From the NCBI GenBank assembly GCA_937922435.1, contig CAKZVT010000028.1, positions 1 to 48,812 of the forward strand: 48,812 nucleotides of DNA, written 5' to 3'. Position 1 is the first letter of the stretch; each line of letters begins with the position of its first letter. Below, in pieces: positions 14,977 to 22,624 of this stretch. A program made the translations under genes and the position numbers. Below the pieces are notes generated by a model that was given only the letters and a program-made list of their open reading frames with translations, did not search any database and was not told the origin of the DNA. The stretch comes from an uncultured Prevotella sp. (lineage in GTDB: Bacteria > Bacteroidota > Bacteroidia > Bacteroidales > Bacteroidaceae).

Positions 14977-15972
14977 TTATCTGAAAGAATCGGTTAATAA
15001 TTTAATCTCGATTTGTGGTGAAATACGCTCGTAGAGGATGTTGTAAACGGCGTCAAGTATGGGCATGTTGACGTGGCTATGGCGGTTGATTTCCTTCATG
15101 CACTTCGTTCCGAAATAGCCTTCGGCAATCATTTCCATCTCGATTTGCGCGCTCTTTATGCTGTAGCCTTTGCCTATCATCGTGCCGAACGTGCGGTTGC
15201 GCGAGAAGTTTGAATAACCCGTTACGAGCAAATCGCCGAGGTAGACGGAGTCTGTGATGTTCCTTTCAAGCGGATATACAGACTTCAAGAAGCGCGACAT
15301 CTCCTGCACGGCGTTGGCCATCAGCACCGACATGAAGTTGTCTCCATACTTCAGACCGTTGCATATTCCGGCGGCGATGGCGTAGACATTCTTTAGCACC
15401 GACGCGTATTCTATGCCTACAACGTCGCAGCTGGTCTTGGTCTTGATGTAGTCACAGGCAAGAAGTTCCGAAAAAGCCTGCGCCTTGTCATGGTCGCTAC
15501 ACCCGACGGTAAGGTAAGACAGGCGTTCGAGAGCCACCTCCTCGGCGTGCGACGGGCCGCCCAGGCATGCAAGGTTCTCATACGGAACGTCGTACACCTG
15601 ATGGAAATATTCAGAGCAAACAAGGTTCTCGTCGGGCACAACTCCCTTGATGGCAGTCACCACGAACTTGTCCCTTATGCGTGTCTTCAGCCTCTTCAGG
15701 TGGTTCTTTATATAAGCTGACGGCGTTACGAAGATAAGCGTGTCATATGCCTGTACTATCTTGTTGATGTCGCTAAAGAACTCGATTTCGTCAATATTGA
15801 AATGCACACTCGTCAAGTAAGCCGGATTGTGGCCGAGCCTCTTGAAGTCTGCTATGCGGTCGTCGCGGCGCATATACCACCCTATGTGGTGCGTATGCTC
15901 CACTACAATCTTGGCGATGGCCGTAGCCCAGCTGCCTCCGCCAATAATCGCTATTCTTCCGCAATCGTACAT
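14977..15972 (-). CDS. gpsA: Glycerol-3-phosphate dehydrogenase [NAD(P)+]
   Basis: Makes sn-glycerol-3-phosphate from dihydroxyacetone phosphate for phospholipid synthesis, 331 aa. The N-terminal Rossmann motif is IIGGGSWATAIAKI; the substrate-domain lysines are in TAIKGV and EYASVLKNVYAIAAGI. It lies between lysS and pgi. The preceding intergenic space is a repeat hairpin that also carries a possible promoter (CAAAGGTA, 16056-16063, read TACCTTTG on the minus strand). Confidence 0.93.
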   Translation of the reverse strand: MYDCGRIAIIGGGSWATAIAKIVVEHTHHIGWYMRRDDRIADFKRLGHNPAYLTSVHFNIDEIEFFSDINKIVQAYDTLIFVTPSAYIKNHLKRLKTRIRDKFVVTAIKGVVPDENLVCSEYFHQVYDVPYENLACLGGPSHAEEVALERLSYLTVGCSDHDKAQAFSELLACDYIKTKTSCDVVGIEYASVLKNVYAIAAGICNGLKYGDNFMSVLMANAVQEMSRFLKSVYPLERNITDSVYLGDLLVTGYSNFSRNRTFGTMIGKGYSIKSAQIEMEMIAEGYFGTKCMKEINRHSHVNMPILDAVYNILYERISPQIEIKLLTDSFR

Positions 15973-15982
15973 TTTTCCCTAT

Positions 15983-16102
15983 ATTGAGAATTAAAAATTG
16001 GGAATTGAGAATTATGATTACCCTTATTTAATCGGCCGATGCTGTTCCCGACCAACAAAGGTAATCATAATTCTCCATTTTCAATTATGAATTTTCAATT
16101 TT
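15983..16102. repeat. Inverted tandem-repeat hairpin, copy 3 (AATTGAG units)
   Basis: The left arm (15983-16022) is AATTGAG/AATTAAA-type 7-mers and the right arm (16061-16102) its complement. The right arm overlaps the lysS 3' end and encodes its last residues (KIENS) and stop. The interior carries CAACAAAGGTA as in copy 2, which reads TACCTTTG on the minus strand and could be the -7 box of gpsA. Confidence 0.72.
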
Positions 16103-17827
16103 ATTCGCCGTCTCTATCCACTTGGCGAATTCGTCAACCTTGGGGTTGTCGTAGCCAAGTTTGTATTTCTTGTTCACTCCGCAGGCATCCTGCTGGAGCT
16201 TCTGCGGGTTCACGTCCTTGATGTCAGTCACGAGGTAGTAACCGCACTTGTTGAGCACGGGCACCCATTCCTCGGGCACGCCGATTGCCTTCCATTCCTC
16301 AACGCTGCTCTTCGGAGCTTTCTTCTCCGGGCGCATCTGTGGGAAGAACAATACCTCCTGTATGTACGTCTTGCCCGTCATGAGCATCACGAGGCGGTCG
16401 ATGCCGATGCCGATTCCGCTTGTAGGCGGCATGCCATATTGCAATGCGCGCAGGAAGTCCTGGTCTATTATCATCGCCTCGTCATCACCCTTGTCGGCCA
16501 GGCGCATCTGTTCCTTGAAGCGCTCCTCCTGGTCTATGGGGTCGTTAAGCTCCGAATAGGCGTTGGCAAGCTCCTTTCCGTTGACCATCAACTCAAAACG
16601 CTCGGTCAGTCCTGGCTTAGAGCGGTGCATCTTCGTGAGCGGCGACATCTCCACGGGGTAGTCGGTAATGAACGTAGGCTGGATGAACGTGCCCTCGCAG
16701 AACTCTCCAAAGATTTCATCTATGAGCTTTCCTTTGCCCATTGTGTCGTCGATTTCCATGTTAAGTTTCTTGCAAACCTCGCGTATTTGCGCCTCGTCCA
16801 TGCCCGTAAGGTCGTAGCCGGTCTTCTCCTTGATGGCGTCAAGGATGGGCAAACGGCGGTACGGAGCCTTGAAACTTACGATGTTGCCGTCGATTTCGCG
16901 CTCGGTCGAGCCGTTTACGGCTATGCAGACCGTCTCCAAAAGCTTCTCGGTGAACGACATCATCCAGTTGTAGTCCTTGTACTGCACGTACAATTCCATG
17001 CAGGTGAACTCGGGGTTGTGGTTGCGGTCCATGCCTTCGTTGCGGAAGTTCTTGCCGATTTCGTACACACCCTCAAATCCGCCTACGATGAGACGCTTCA
17101 GGTAAAGCTCCGTGGCGATGCGCATGTACATGTCGGTGTCGAGCGCGTTGAAGTGCGTTATGAACGGCCTTGCGCTCGCTCCGCCGGCTATTGTCTGCAA
17201 TGTAGGTGTCTCAACCTCGGTGTATCCGGCCTCGTCGAGCACCTTCCTTATTGTCCTTATTACCGTGGCACGCTGGAGGAAAGTGTCCTTCACGCCGTCG
17301 TTCACAACGAGGTCTACGTACCGCTGACGGTAGCGCAGCTCGGGGTCGTCAAACTTGTCGTAAGCCACGCCGTCCTTATACTTCACGATTGGCAGGGGCT
17401 TGAGGCTCTTCGAGAGCAGCGTCAGGCTCTGCGCGTGTACGCTGATTTCGCCTGTCTGCGTGCGGAACACGAAGCCCTTGACACCTATGAAGTCGCCGAT
17501 GTCAAGCAATTTCTTGAACACCTTGTTATATAAATCCTTGTCCTCGCCCGGACAAATGTCGTCACGCGTAATGTAAACCTGTATCCTTCCCTTCGAGTCC
17601 TGAAGCTCGGCGAAGGCTGCCTTGCCCATCACGCGGCGGCTCATCATGCGCCCGGCGATGCACACCTCGCGGTGCGGCTCGTCGTCCTTGAAGTCCGCCT
17701 TGATGTCGGTTGAGAAAGCGTTGGTTGGATACTCCGCCGCGGGATATGGGTCGATGCCCATCGCGCGCAGCTCTTCGAGACTTTGGCGTCTGCCAATTTC
17801 CTGTTCACTCAGTTCTAAAACGTTCAT
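16085..17827 (-). CDS. lysS: Lysyl-tRNA synthetase, class II
   Basis: Charges tRNA-Lys, 580 aa. An N-terminal OB anticodon-binding domain (about 55-160) is followed by the class II catalytic core with motif 2 (FRNEGMDRNHNPEFT), the substrate loop (NGKELANAYSELNDP) and motif 3 (GIGIGIDRLVML). An extra tail of about 70 residues follows the core, as in other Bacteroidales LysS. The ATG at 17827 (MNVLELSEQE) is used because the family starts there; the frame runs on to 17944 only because there is no stop. Its last codons come from the repeat hairpin. Confidence 0.95.
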   Translation of the reverse strand: MNVLELSEQEIGRRQSLEELRAMGIDPYPAAEYPTNAFSTDIKADFKDDEPHREVCIAGRMMSRRVMGKAAFAELQDSKGRIQVYITRDDICPGEDKDLYNKVFKKLLDIGDFIGVKGFVFRTQTGEISVHAQSLTLLSKSLKPLPIVKYKDGVAYDKFDDPELRYRQRYVDLVVNDGVKDTFLQRATVIRTIRKVLDEAGYTEVETPTLQTIAGGASARPFITHFNALDTDMYMRIATELYLKRLIVGGFEGVYEIGKNFRNEGMDRNHNPEFTCMELYVQYKDYNWMMSFTEKLLETVCIAVNGSTEREIDGNIVSFKAPYRRLPILDAIKEKTGYDLTGMDEAQIREVCKKLNMEIDDTMGKGKLIDEIFGEFCEGTFIQPTFITDYPVEMSPLTKMHRSKPGLTERFELMVNGKELANAYSELNDPIDQEERFKEQMRLADKGDDEAMIIDQDFLRALQYGMPPTSGIGIGIDRLVMLMTGKTYIQEVLFFPQMRPEKKAPKSSVEEWKAIGVPEEWVPVLNKCGYYLVTDIKDVNPQKLQQDACGVNKKYKLGYDNPKVDEFAKWIETANKIENS

Positions 17828-17941
17828 ACTTAAATTCAGTATTCTATGTTGAAGCGATAACGCCACGCCGCCTTTCCGCACCAACACTGTCGGTGCGGCA
17901 GGCCGTTTCCGATTGCTTGTCAAAGCGCGGCTTATTCCTTG

Positions 17942-17949
17942 CAAAAATA
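17942..17949 (-). promoter_or_regulatory. -7 box (TATTTTTG) of lysS
   Basis: TATTTTTG on the minus strand fits TAnnTTTG. Start near 17935, leader about 108 nt. No good -33 box at standard spacing. It supports the lysS start at 17827 rather than further upstream. Confidence 0.5.
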
Positions 17950-18275
17950 CAAATAAATGCTGACATAGACGAAAGTTTAAGGAAGATTAATTAAAATATG
18001 GGCGGCAGTGCATTTTATTCAACGCCATGACATGTATATTGCCGGCCTTGCCTACCGCATGGCACATTGCAACACACTTCCCTTATTTTGCTTTCTTTTT
18101 GTATTTCAATGACGCTTTCACAAGGCCGTCGCCGTAAAAAATCTATCGACCGGACGCAAATACGGCAAGCAGAAGTGTGCAAACGCAACTGCCACACATA
18201 CAATGTGTTAACGCATCCAACGGCTTGAATGTGCAAAAACAACGGTCTGAAAAAGCGCGGAAACGGGCTGTTTGG
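17950..18275. other. Gene-free stretch upstream of lysS
   Basis: No frame here shows protein-like features and no promoter-terminator pair is evident. The 75-aa minus-strand frame at 18015-18242 looks random. Confidence 0.4.
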
Positions 18276-18315
18276 GAAAGAAAAAGCCGTCCAAACGAGA
18301 TGTTTGGACGGCTTT
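18270..18315 (-). terminator. Strong intrinsic terminator (minus strand)
   Basis: A perfect 14-bp stem (18283-18296 with 18302-18315, loop GAGAT) is followed on the minus strand by TTTTTCTTTCCC. It lies 240 bp past the AlkZ-like gene and is the likely end of that transcript. Confidence 0.75.
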
Positions 18316-18332
18316 CAAGCGTATAAAAGACG

Positions 18333-18375
18333 GCCTTTGGCGGTGCAAAAGACGGTCTTTTGCACTGCCAAAGGC
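18333..18375. repeat. AAAGGCC-type palindrome, copy 3
   Basis: A 43-bp near-perfect palindrome: GCCTTTGGCGGTGCAAAAGA at 18333 onward pairs with 18355-18375, one G-U pair and a single central base. It shares the GCCTTT and AAAAGAC building blocks with the other clusters. With almost no loop it suits a DNA cruciform or a replication/recombination signal better than an RNA hairpin. Confidence 0.75.
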
Positions 18376-18476
18376 GGCAAAAGGCAATGAGAAATGCCGC
18401 TTCTTATAGAAAGAATAGCCACAATACGGCTCAAAGCCGACCTGTTTCGCGAATGCAGGCGTACATTTTCAGCCTG

Positions 18477-18506
18477 ACGTTTTGCCGTAGAAATACGGCA
18501 AAATGT
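18477..18506. other. Hairpin with GAAA tetraloop
   Basis: A 13-bp stem (18477-18489 with 18494-18506, one G-U pair) closes a GAAA loop, 48 bp past the AlkZ-like gene stop. Neither strand has a following T-run, so it may protect the 3' end of the transcript rather than terminate it. Confidence 0.45.
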
Positions 18507-18553
18507 TTCAATATGGCGCAACGGTTGTCCGCATGAAGTTCACCGGCAGCGGC

Positions 18554-19576
18554 TCAACCGCGCATGAACTTATTGTAACGGCCAAGCTGTTCAGTTATGT
18601 CTTGCGTGTCGTTTTCCCTGAAAAACGCGGCTGACTTCTTAGGATGCCAGTTGCCGACGACGCGCCCTCCGCTTACGATTACGGGGTAAAACAGACCGTT
18701 GTTGCTGTATGCACGCGGACGAAACTCGTCTTCGAGCACATGATGGCGGCTCTTGTAGCCGAGCAGGTATTCGTCATACGACGGTAACAGGAGCGTTTGC
18801 CGTCGGCAGCCTCGCGTGCGGCAATCCCGGTGGATGTAGTATGTTGTACCGTTATATTTCTCCTCCGTCAGTTCGTCGCGGAGCGCATCGATTGCCGCGC
18901 GGCATTCGCCGACGTTCAAGTTAGTCCACCATATAAAGTCTTCAAGCGTGGCCGGGGAGTGGCTGCGGAAGTATTTTCGGGCGAGCATGGCTACCGCCTC
19001 CTCACGCGAAGGTTCTTCCGCCGGAGGTATGCGTTCGTCGATGAGCGCGTATGTATTTTCCTTGCCGTCAAGTTCTCCGCTGCAAATGATGCCGTCAAGC
19101 TCCGCCCTGCGCAGGAAGATAGACATGGCATGAGTAGTATCTGACAGGCCAAGCTCCGCCAACCGTTCAACAAGTTCGGTCTTGGTCGTAGACCTGCGTC
19201 CGGCAAGTGCCTGCCGTATCAGGCTGTTGGCGCGATTATATTCATCTTCACTGATAACCCGTCCTTGGTACGCCGTAAACCCGTTGATGGCGGCTTTGTT
19301 CCTGTCGGCGCAGAGCTTCAGCATCCACCGCAGGTCTTCCGCCGCCACAAGCTGCCACGTGCAGCGGAAAAGGTGCGTGCGGACGATGCGTCCCGAATTG
19401 TACGCCGACCTGAACGCCGCCATTGAGGGACGCTTCATCCTGATGCCGACAGCCCAGCGCATCATCCTGTATTCCTGCGCCTGCAACATGCCCATGTATG
19501 CAACGAGGTCGTGAACGTCGGTAAACTCCGGTGCAACAAGCTGTTGGTTTAGTAACCGTATGTTGGGTATGTTCAT
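18554..19576 (-). CDS. AlkZ-like winged-helix protein (HTH_42), putative DNA glycosylase
   Basis: Protein of 340 aa of the AlkZ/YcaQ superfamily, built of tandem winged-helix domains. In YcaQ the catalytic motif is QxD and in Streptomyces AlkZ it is QxQ; here GMLQAQEYRMM gives QxQ at Q32 and Q34, at the expected N-terminal position. The C-terminal part has LLPSYDEYLLGYKSR and GRVVGNW, typical of the family. The known role is removal of bulky or cross-linked alkyl adducts. The start at 19576 (MNIPNIRLLNQQL) is chosen because further upstream the frame runs into the preceding gene; the gap is then 19 bp and the two are probably co-transcribed. Confidence 0.78.
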   Translation of the reverse strand: MNIPNIRLLNQQLVAPEFTDVHDLVAYMGMLQAQEYRMMRWAVGIRMKRPSMAAFRSAYNSGRIVRTHLFRCTWQLVAAEDLRWMLKLCADRNKAAINGFTAYQGRVISEDEYNRANSLIRQALAGRRSTTKTELVERLAELGLSDTTHAMSIFLRRAELDGIICSGELDGKENTYALIDERIPPAEEPSREEAVAMLARKYFRSHSPATLEDFIWWTNLNVGECRAAIDALRDELTEEKYNGTTYYIHRDCRTRGCRRQTLLLPSYDEYLLGYKSRHHVLEDEFRPRAYSNNGLFYPVIVSGGRVVGNWHPKKSAAFFRENDTQDITEQLGRYNKFMRG

Positions 19577-19595
19577 GCCACCAATGCGCTTTTGT

Positions 19596-20261
19596 TTACC
19601 TGTAAATAAAGTACCTGCAATTCGTGCCTTGTGCGTACCGCTCGAAAAGGCGTACAAGGTATTCGGCGTTGGCCTTCACCTGCGCCTCGTTGCCGTCATA
19701 ACCGTTGACGAGTACGAGCACGCGCCGCGTGCCGATGGTTATTTTAGTGCGCTCGTTGTCGCTCGTAGGCGTGCCCACTCCGCCAATGGCGTCGCGGTAG
19801 ACGGGCAGTCCGGCTATGTTGAGCATTCCCCTGCCGATGCCTTCGTAAGGCTCGCCCTCGCGGCCGATGCCGAGCGTCAGCGTGTCGCCAACGAACTTGT
19901 CGGCGTCGAAACCGCCGATGCTGTAACCGTAGGCTATGCTCGCAAGGTTGATTAAGTCGACCAACGTGTCGATTTGGTAGAGCTGTTTGCCTTGCAGCAT
20001 GCGCCTGATTAACGCCTCCGCCGCAGGGCGGTAGCGGCTCGGGTCTTTACCGCACGCGCGGTAGACGCGGCGCGTGGCCTCGATGCCAGGTATTTGCTTG
20101 ATTGTCTCCGTGGTGTATTCCGCCATGTACTTTTCGCCCAACGCCTCTATTTCAGCCCACAGTTCTGCGTTATACTCGCTGTTTACCACGTCGGCCTCTA
20201 CCGCCGCACCCACAAAACCGGGGCACACTTTCTCGATTTCTTCAGATACTATGATGTTCAT
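19596..20261 (-). CDS. B3/B4 tRNA-editing-type domain protein
   Basis: Stand-alone B3/B4 protein of 221 aa, related to the editing domain of PheRS beta chains. It shows the family segments PGIEATRRVYRACGKDPSRYRPA, LIRRMLQGKQLYQIDTLVDL and SIGGFDADK. Free-standing members are thought to bind aminoacyl groups or tRNA and may deacylate mischarged tRNA; the function here is inferred only. It precedes the AlkZ-like gene by 19 bp. Confidence 0.8.
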   Translation of the reverse strand: MNIIVSEEIEKVCPGFVGAAVEADVVNSEYNAELWAEIEALGEKYMAEYTTETIKQIPGIEATRRVYRACGKDPSRYRPAAEALIRRMLQGKQLYQIDTLVDLINLASIAYGYSIGGFDADKFVGDTLTLGIGREGEPYEGIGRGMLNIAGLPVYRDAIGGVGTPTSDNERTKITIGTRRVLVLVNGYDGNEAQVKANAEYLVRLFERYAQGTNCRYFIYR

Positions 20262-20301
20262 TTTACCGCTTGTTTTACTTTATTTTCAATGATTACGGCG
20301 G

Positions 20302-20309
20302 CAAAGTTA
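20302..20309 (-). promoter_or_regulatory. -7 box (TAACTTTG) of the B3/B4 gene
   Basis: TAACTTTG on the minus strand, 41 bp before the ATG at 20261. No TTTG at the standard upstream distance. Confidence 0.5.
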
Positions 20310-20365
20310 CGAAAATTAAATTGTCAGACGGCCATGAACAGCCGTATTCGCGCACTTTTGGCGAC

Positions 20366-20404
20366 AATAAAAGCGGTGCAAAACAGAAACAGGTTTTGCA
20401 CCGC
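20366..20404 (-). terminator. Intrinsic terminator of the envelope cassette
   Basis: A perfect 12-bp stem GCGGTGCAAAAC (20373-20384) with 20393-20404 is followed on the minus strand by TTTTATTG. It ends the transcript of the lipoprotein gene at 20428. Confidence 0.75.
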
Positions 20405-20427
20405 ACGGCCATTGAATGCTGTTCATA

Positions 20428-21039
20428 TTACTTTTCAGGGCTGTAATCCGAGCAGATTGTCTCATAGTCGAGAGGGTCTATTTCCTTGTTCTCTATCCTC
20501 TCGCAAAGGTCGGGGTCGTCTGCAAGGTACTTCAGAAGAGCCTTTCGCGCAGAACCCTTTGTATAGCCCTTTCCGCCAATCCATGTGCCCTCTTCTTCTC
20601 CGGGACGGTAGCCGTAGAAGTTGATATACTGGCCTTTTATGGTCATCACGCCGTTCTTGGCTATGTAATAATCGTCGCTCTGCGACAAAACCATCAAGTG
20701 CTCGCCCATCTCCTCAAGCGTCCGCCATGTCTTTTCACGGTAGAAAAGCACGTGTTTCTCGTCGGGAGCGTTCTCGTTCCACGCAATCAGGCTTGCTATG
20801 TCTTCCGACTTTATCTTGTGTTTCACGTCGAGCGAGTCGGTCACCGTCACTTTCTTTGTAGCCCCGTTGGGCAGCTTGGCCTCGCCCGTCAGCGTGCTGC
20901 CGTCTTCAAACGTCACTATTACAGGGTACTTTTTTACTTCACGCGACACGTCGACCACAGTGGTGACAAGCTGGCACGAGGCGAGCAGCGCAACGCCGAC
21001 GCAGCCGAGTATGGCTGACAATATGACTTTCCTATTCAT
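20428..21039 (-). CDS. Lipoprotein of unknown function (paralogue of 21688-22431)
   Basis: Protein of 203 aa with a lipoprotein signal peptide (LASC, C22). I recognise no named family. The N-terminal half has a strand-rich segment IVTFEDGSTLTGEAKLPNG, and the C-terminus has KYLADDPDLCERIENKEID followed by a YSP end. The gene at 21688-22431 has the same two landmarks in the same order, so the two are paralogues. This copy has its own promoter near 21060 and a terminator after it. Likely anchored in the envelope; partner proteins are inferred from gene order only. Confidence 0.75.
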   Translation of the reverse strand: MNRKVILSAILGCVGVALLASCQLVTTVVDVSREVKKYPVIVTFEDGSTLTGEAKLPNGATKKVTVTDSLDVKHKIKSEDIASLIAWNENAPDEKHVLFYREKTWRTLEEMGEHLMVLSQSDDYYIAKNGVMTIKGQYINFYGYRPGEEEGTWIGGKGYTKGSARKALLKYLADDPDLCERIENKEIDPLDYETICSDYSPEK

Positions 21040-21059
21040 AATTCACACTTTTAATTTTA

Positions 21060-21067
21060 CAAAACTA
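21060..21067 (-). promoter_or_regulatory. -7 box (TAGTTTTG) of the 20428 lipoprotein gene
   Basis: TAGTTTTG on the minus strand lies between the barrel gene stop (21074) and the lipoprotein ATG (21039). Start near 21053, leader about 14 nt. Confidence 0.5.
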
Positions 21068-21073
21068 CACTGT

Positions 21074-21691
21074 TCAACGCACACGCATGGGCTTCTTTAC
21101 ATTGAAGGTCGAAGTGCGGAAGCCGACCCTCAAGCCCACGCCCCAGTTGAACTCCTTGCCCACATAAGAGCCTTGCACAAAGACACCGACGGTGGTAGAG
21201 CGACCGAACTGGTGCTCGTAGCCCAAGCGTCCGAGGCACATCACGCCGTCGAGGTCGTCCTCCGGCGTGTGTCTTTCAGTGCCGGTAAAGTAAGCGTGCT
21301 CGTATCTTACAATGGCATATCCGCCATAAAGCGCAAGGTAAAAGCGGTCGATGTTGTTGCTAAGCAGGTCGAGCCCCGGACCTACGGCGAACATCAGCTG
21401 CGTCTTACGGTCGGAGACGTTGTCGTCGACTGCGCCGGTGCTGTAATCAACCGTGACAGGCTTCGAACCGTCATACCACGAGTAGCCCGCCAACAGCGAG
21501 CCGAACAGGGGGCTGCGCCAGTGTACATCGATGTCGGCGGACAGCGTATAGCCCGACTTCTCGTATGTTCCGCCAAAGCGTTCATAATTCAAAGCCGCCG
21601 AATATTGCGTCCAACAGGTCTGCTGGGCGCATACCTTCGCCGCCATTGTGCAGGCAAAGGCAATGAACATTGCAACCGTAAAGCGCTTCAT
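21074..21691 (-). CDS. Small outer-membrane beta-barrel-like protein
   Basis: Exported protein of 205 aa. A signal peptide (MKRFTVAMFIAFACTMAAKV) ends at CAQ. The rest is a series of alternating amphipathic strands (SADIDVHWRS, LLAGYSWYDGS, AVGPGLDLL, YLALYGGYAIVRYEH, TVGVFVQGSYVGKE, GVGLRVGFRTS) as in 8-strand barrels. The ATG at 21691 overlaps the stop of the upstream lipoprotein gene by 4 bp (ATGA), so the two are translationally coupled; a longer start at 21715 is open but less likely. No specific family recognised. Confidence 0.72.
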   Translation of the reverse strand: MKRFTVAMFIAFACTMAAKVCAQQTCWTQYSAALNYERFGGTYEKSGYTLSADIDVHWRSPLFGSLLAGYSWYDGSKPVTVDYSTGAVDDNVSDRKTQLMFAVGPGLDLLSNNIDRFYLALYGGYAIVRYEHAYFTGTERHTPEDDLDGVMCLGRLGYEHQFGRSTTVGVFVQGSYVGKEFNWGVGLRVGFRTSTFNVKKPMRVR

Positions 21692-22431
21692 ACGCCACCT
21701 CCTTTCTCCGCACACGGTGCGGCTTTGGTGTTCCAGGCCATGCGTACATTCATTCCGTCGCCGTCATCATGACCCTGCGGCGAATACAAACGGCATATTT
21801 CAGCGAAGTCGTATGCGTCGATTTCCTTTGAGGCTAACCTATCGCAAAGCTCCGGGTCGTCGGCAAGAAACTTGCACAGCGCACGGATTACACCGGCTCT
21901 CGCCCTGCCATACGTAGTAAGATACTCGCCCACTCCATCCTCCTTCAGTCCTATCAGATAAGCGTCGCCGTCGGCAAAGCTCACCGGCACGAGGTAGCCT
22001 TGACTGTTGAACTGCCAGCTGTAGCCGACCGCCGCCAAGCGCAGATGCCGCCCCATGCCGAGGCAATTCATCCAAACGGCATCCTTCTTCCTGCCGCCTT
22101 GGTCTTTATACGGCGCATAGACGAACGCTCCGGCCACTACGCTGTCACGCTCGAAAGCCAACACCGCCACACTGTCTGACACCAACCGAAGCCTCCGCCC
22201 GTCAGCGGTTACAAACCGCAACGTCTTCCCTTTGAGGTCGGGCAGAAGCGCCTTGCCCTCATATCTCGTGCTGTCGTTCATCACGACGACCGCGTTTTCA
22301 CGAGCCAACTCCTCATGGAACAGGCTCGCAACGCTGCACGAAACGGCAACAGGACACACCGCAACGGCAATCAAGCCATTTGCAAACCGCCCTAAACGCC
22401 TGAAAAAATGTTTGCTTGATTTTACTCCCAT
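21688..22431 (-). CDS. Lipoprotein-like protein of unknown function (paralogue of 20428-21039)
   Basis: Protein of 247 aa. A basic N-terminus, a hydrophobic stretch and a possible lipobox (VSC, C32) suggest export. It shares with its neighbour the segment DSTRYEGKALLPDLKGK and the C-terminal KFLADDPELCDRLASKEID followed by EICRLYSP. About 20 extra residues follow that motif. The start at 22431 (MGVKSS) is preferred over 22494 because a promoter box lies at 22465-22472, between the two. First gene of the cassette; its stop overlaps the barrel gene start. Confidence 0.72.
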   Translation of the reverse strand: MGVKSSKHFFRRLGRFANGLIAVAVCPVAVSCSVASLFHEELARENAVVVMNDSTRYEGKALLPDLKGKTLRFVTADGRRLRLVSDSVAVLAFERDSVVAGAFVYAPYKDQGGRKKDAVWMNCLGMGRHLRLAAVGYSWQFNSQGYLVPVSFADGDAYLIGLKEDGVGEYLTTYGRARAGVIRALCKFLADDPELCDRLASKEIDAYDFAEICRLYSPQGHDDGDGMNVRMAWNTKAAPCAEKGGGV

Positions 22432-22464
22432 AACCTGTAATTTTATCTGAACTCTTGTATTACG

Positions 22465-22495
22465 CAAATATACTGAAAAGCACACATGTCGCAAG
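22465..22495 (-). promoter_or_regulatory. Promoter of the envelope cassette
   Basis: On the minus strand CTTG (22492-22495), 19 bp, then TATATTTG (22465-22472). Start near 22458, leader about 27 nt. It is divergent to the PAS/LuxR gene. Confidence 0.6.
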
Positions 22496-22575
22496 GGCGA
22501 GGGTAAAAACCTGACATTTATATTAAAATTTTACACTTTTGTGTACCTGAAAGATGTTTTCTTGCTTAATTTCCG

Positions 22576-22583
22576 TACATTTG
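22576..22583 (+). promoter_or_regulatory. -7 box (TACATTTG) of the PAS/LuxR gene
   Basis: TACATTTG fits TAnnTTTG, 41 bp before the ATG at 22625. The -33 box is not obvious, which may mean regulated use. Confidence 0.5.
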
Positions 22584-22624
22584 CAATAACATCATACCAA
22601 TAAAAACACGATATAAACAACCGA

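Noticed and set aside
16085..17944. LysS of 619 aa starting at 17944
   Set aside because: The extra 39 residues do not fit the family and overlap the lysS -7 box; the ATG at 17827 is standard.
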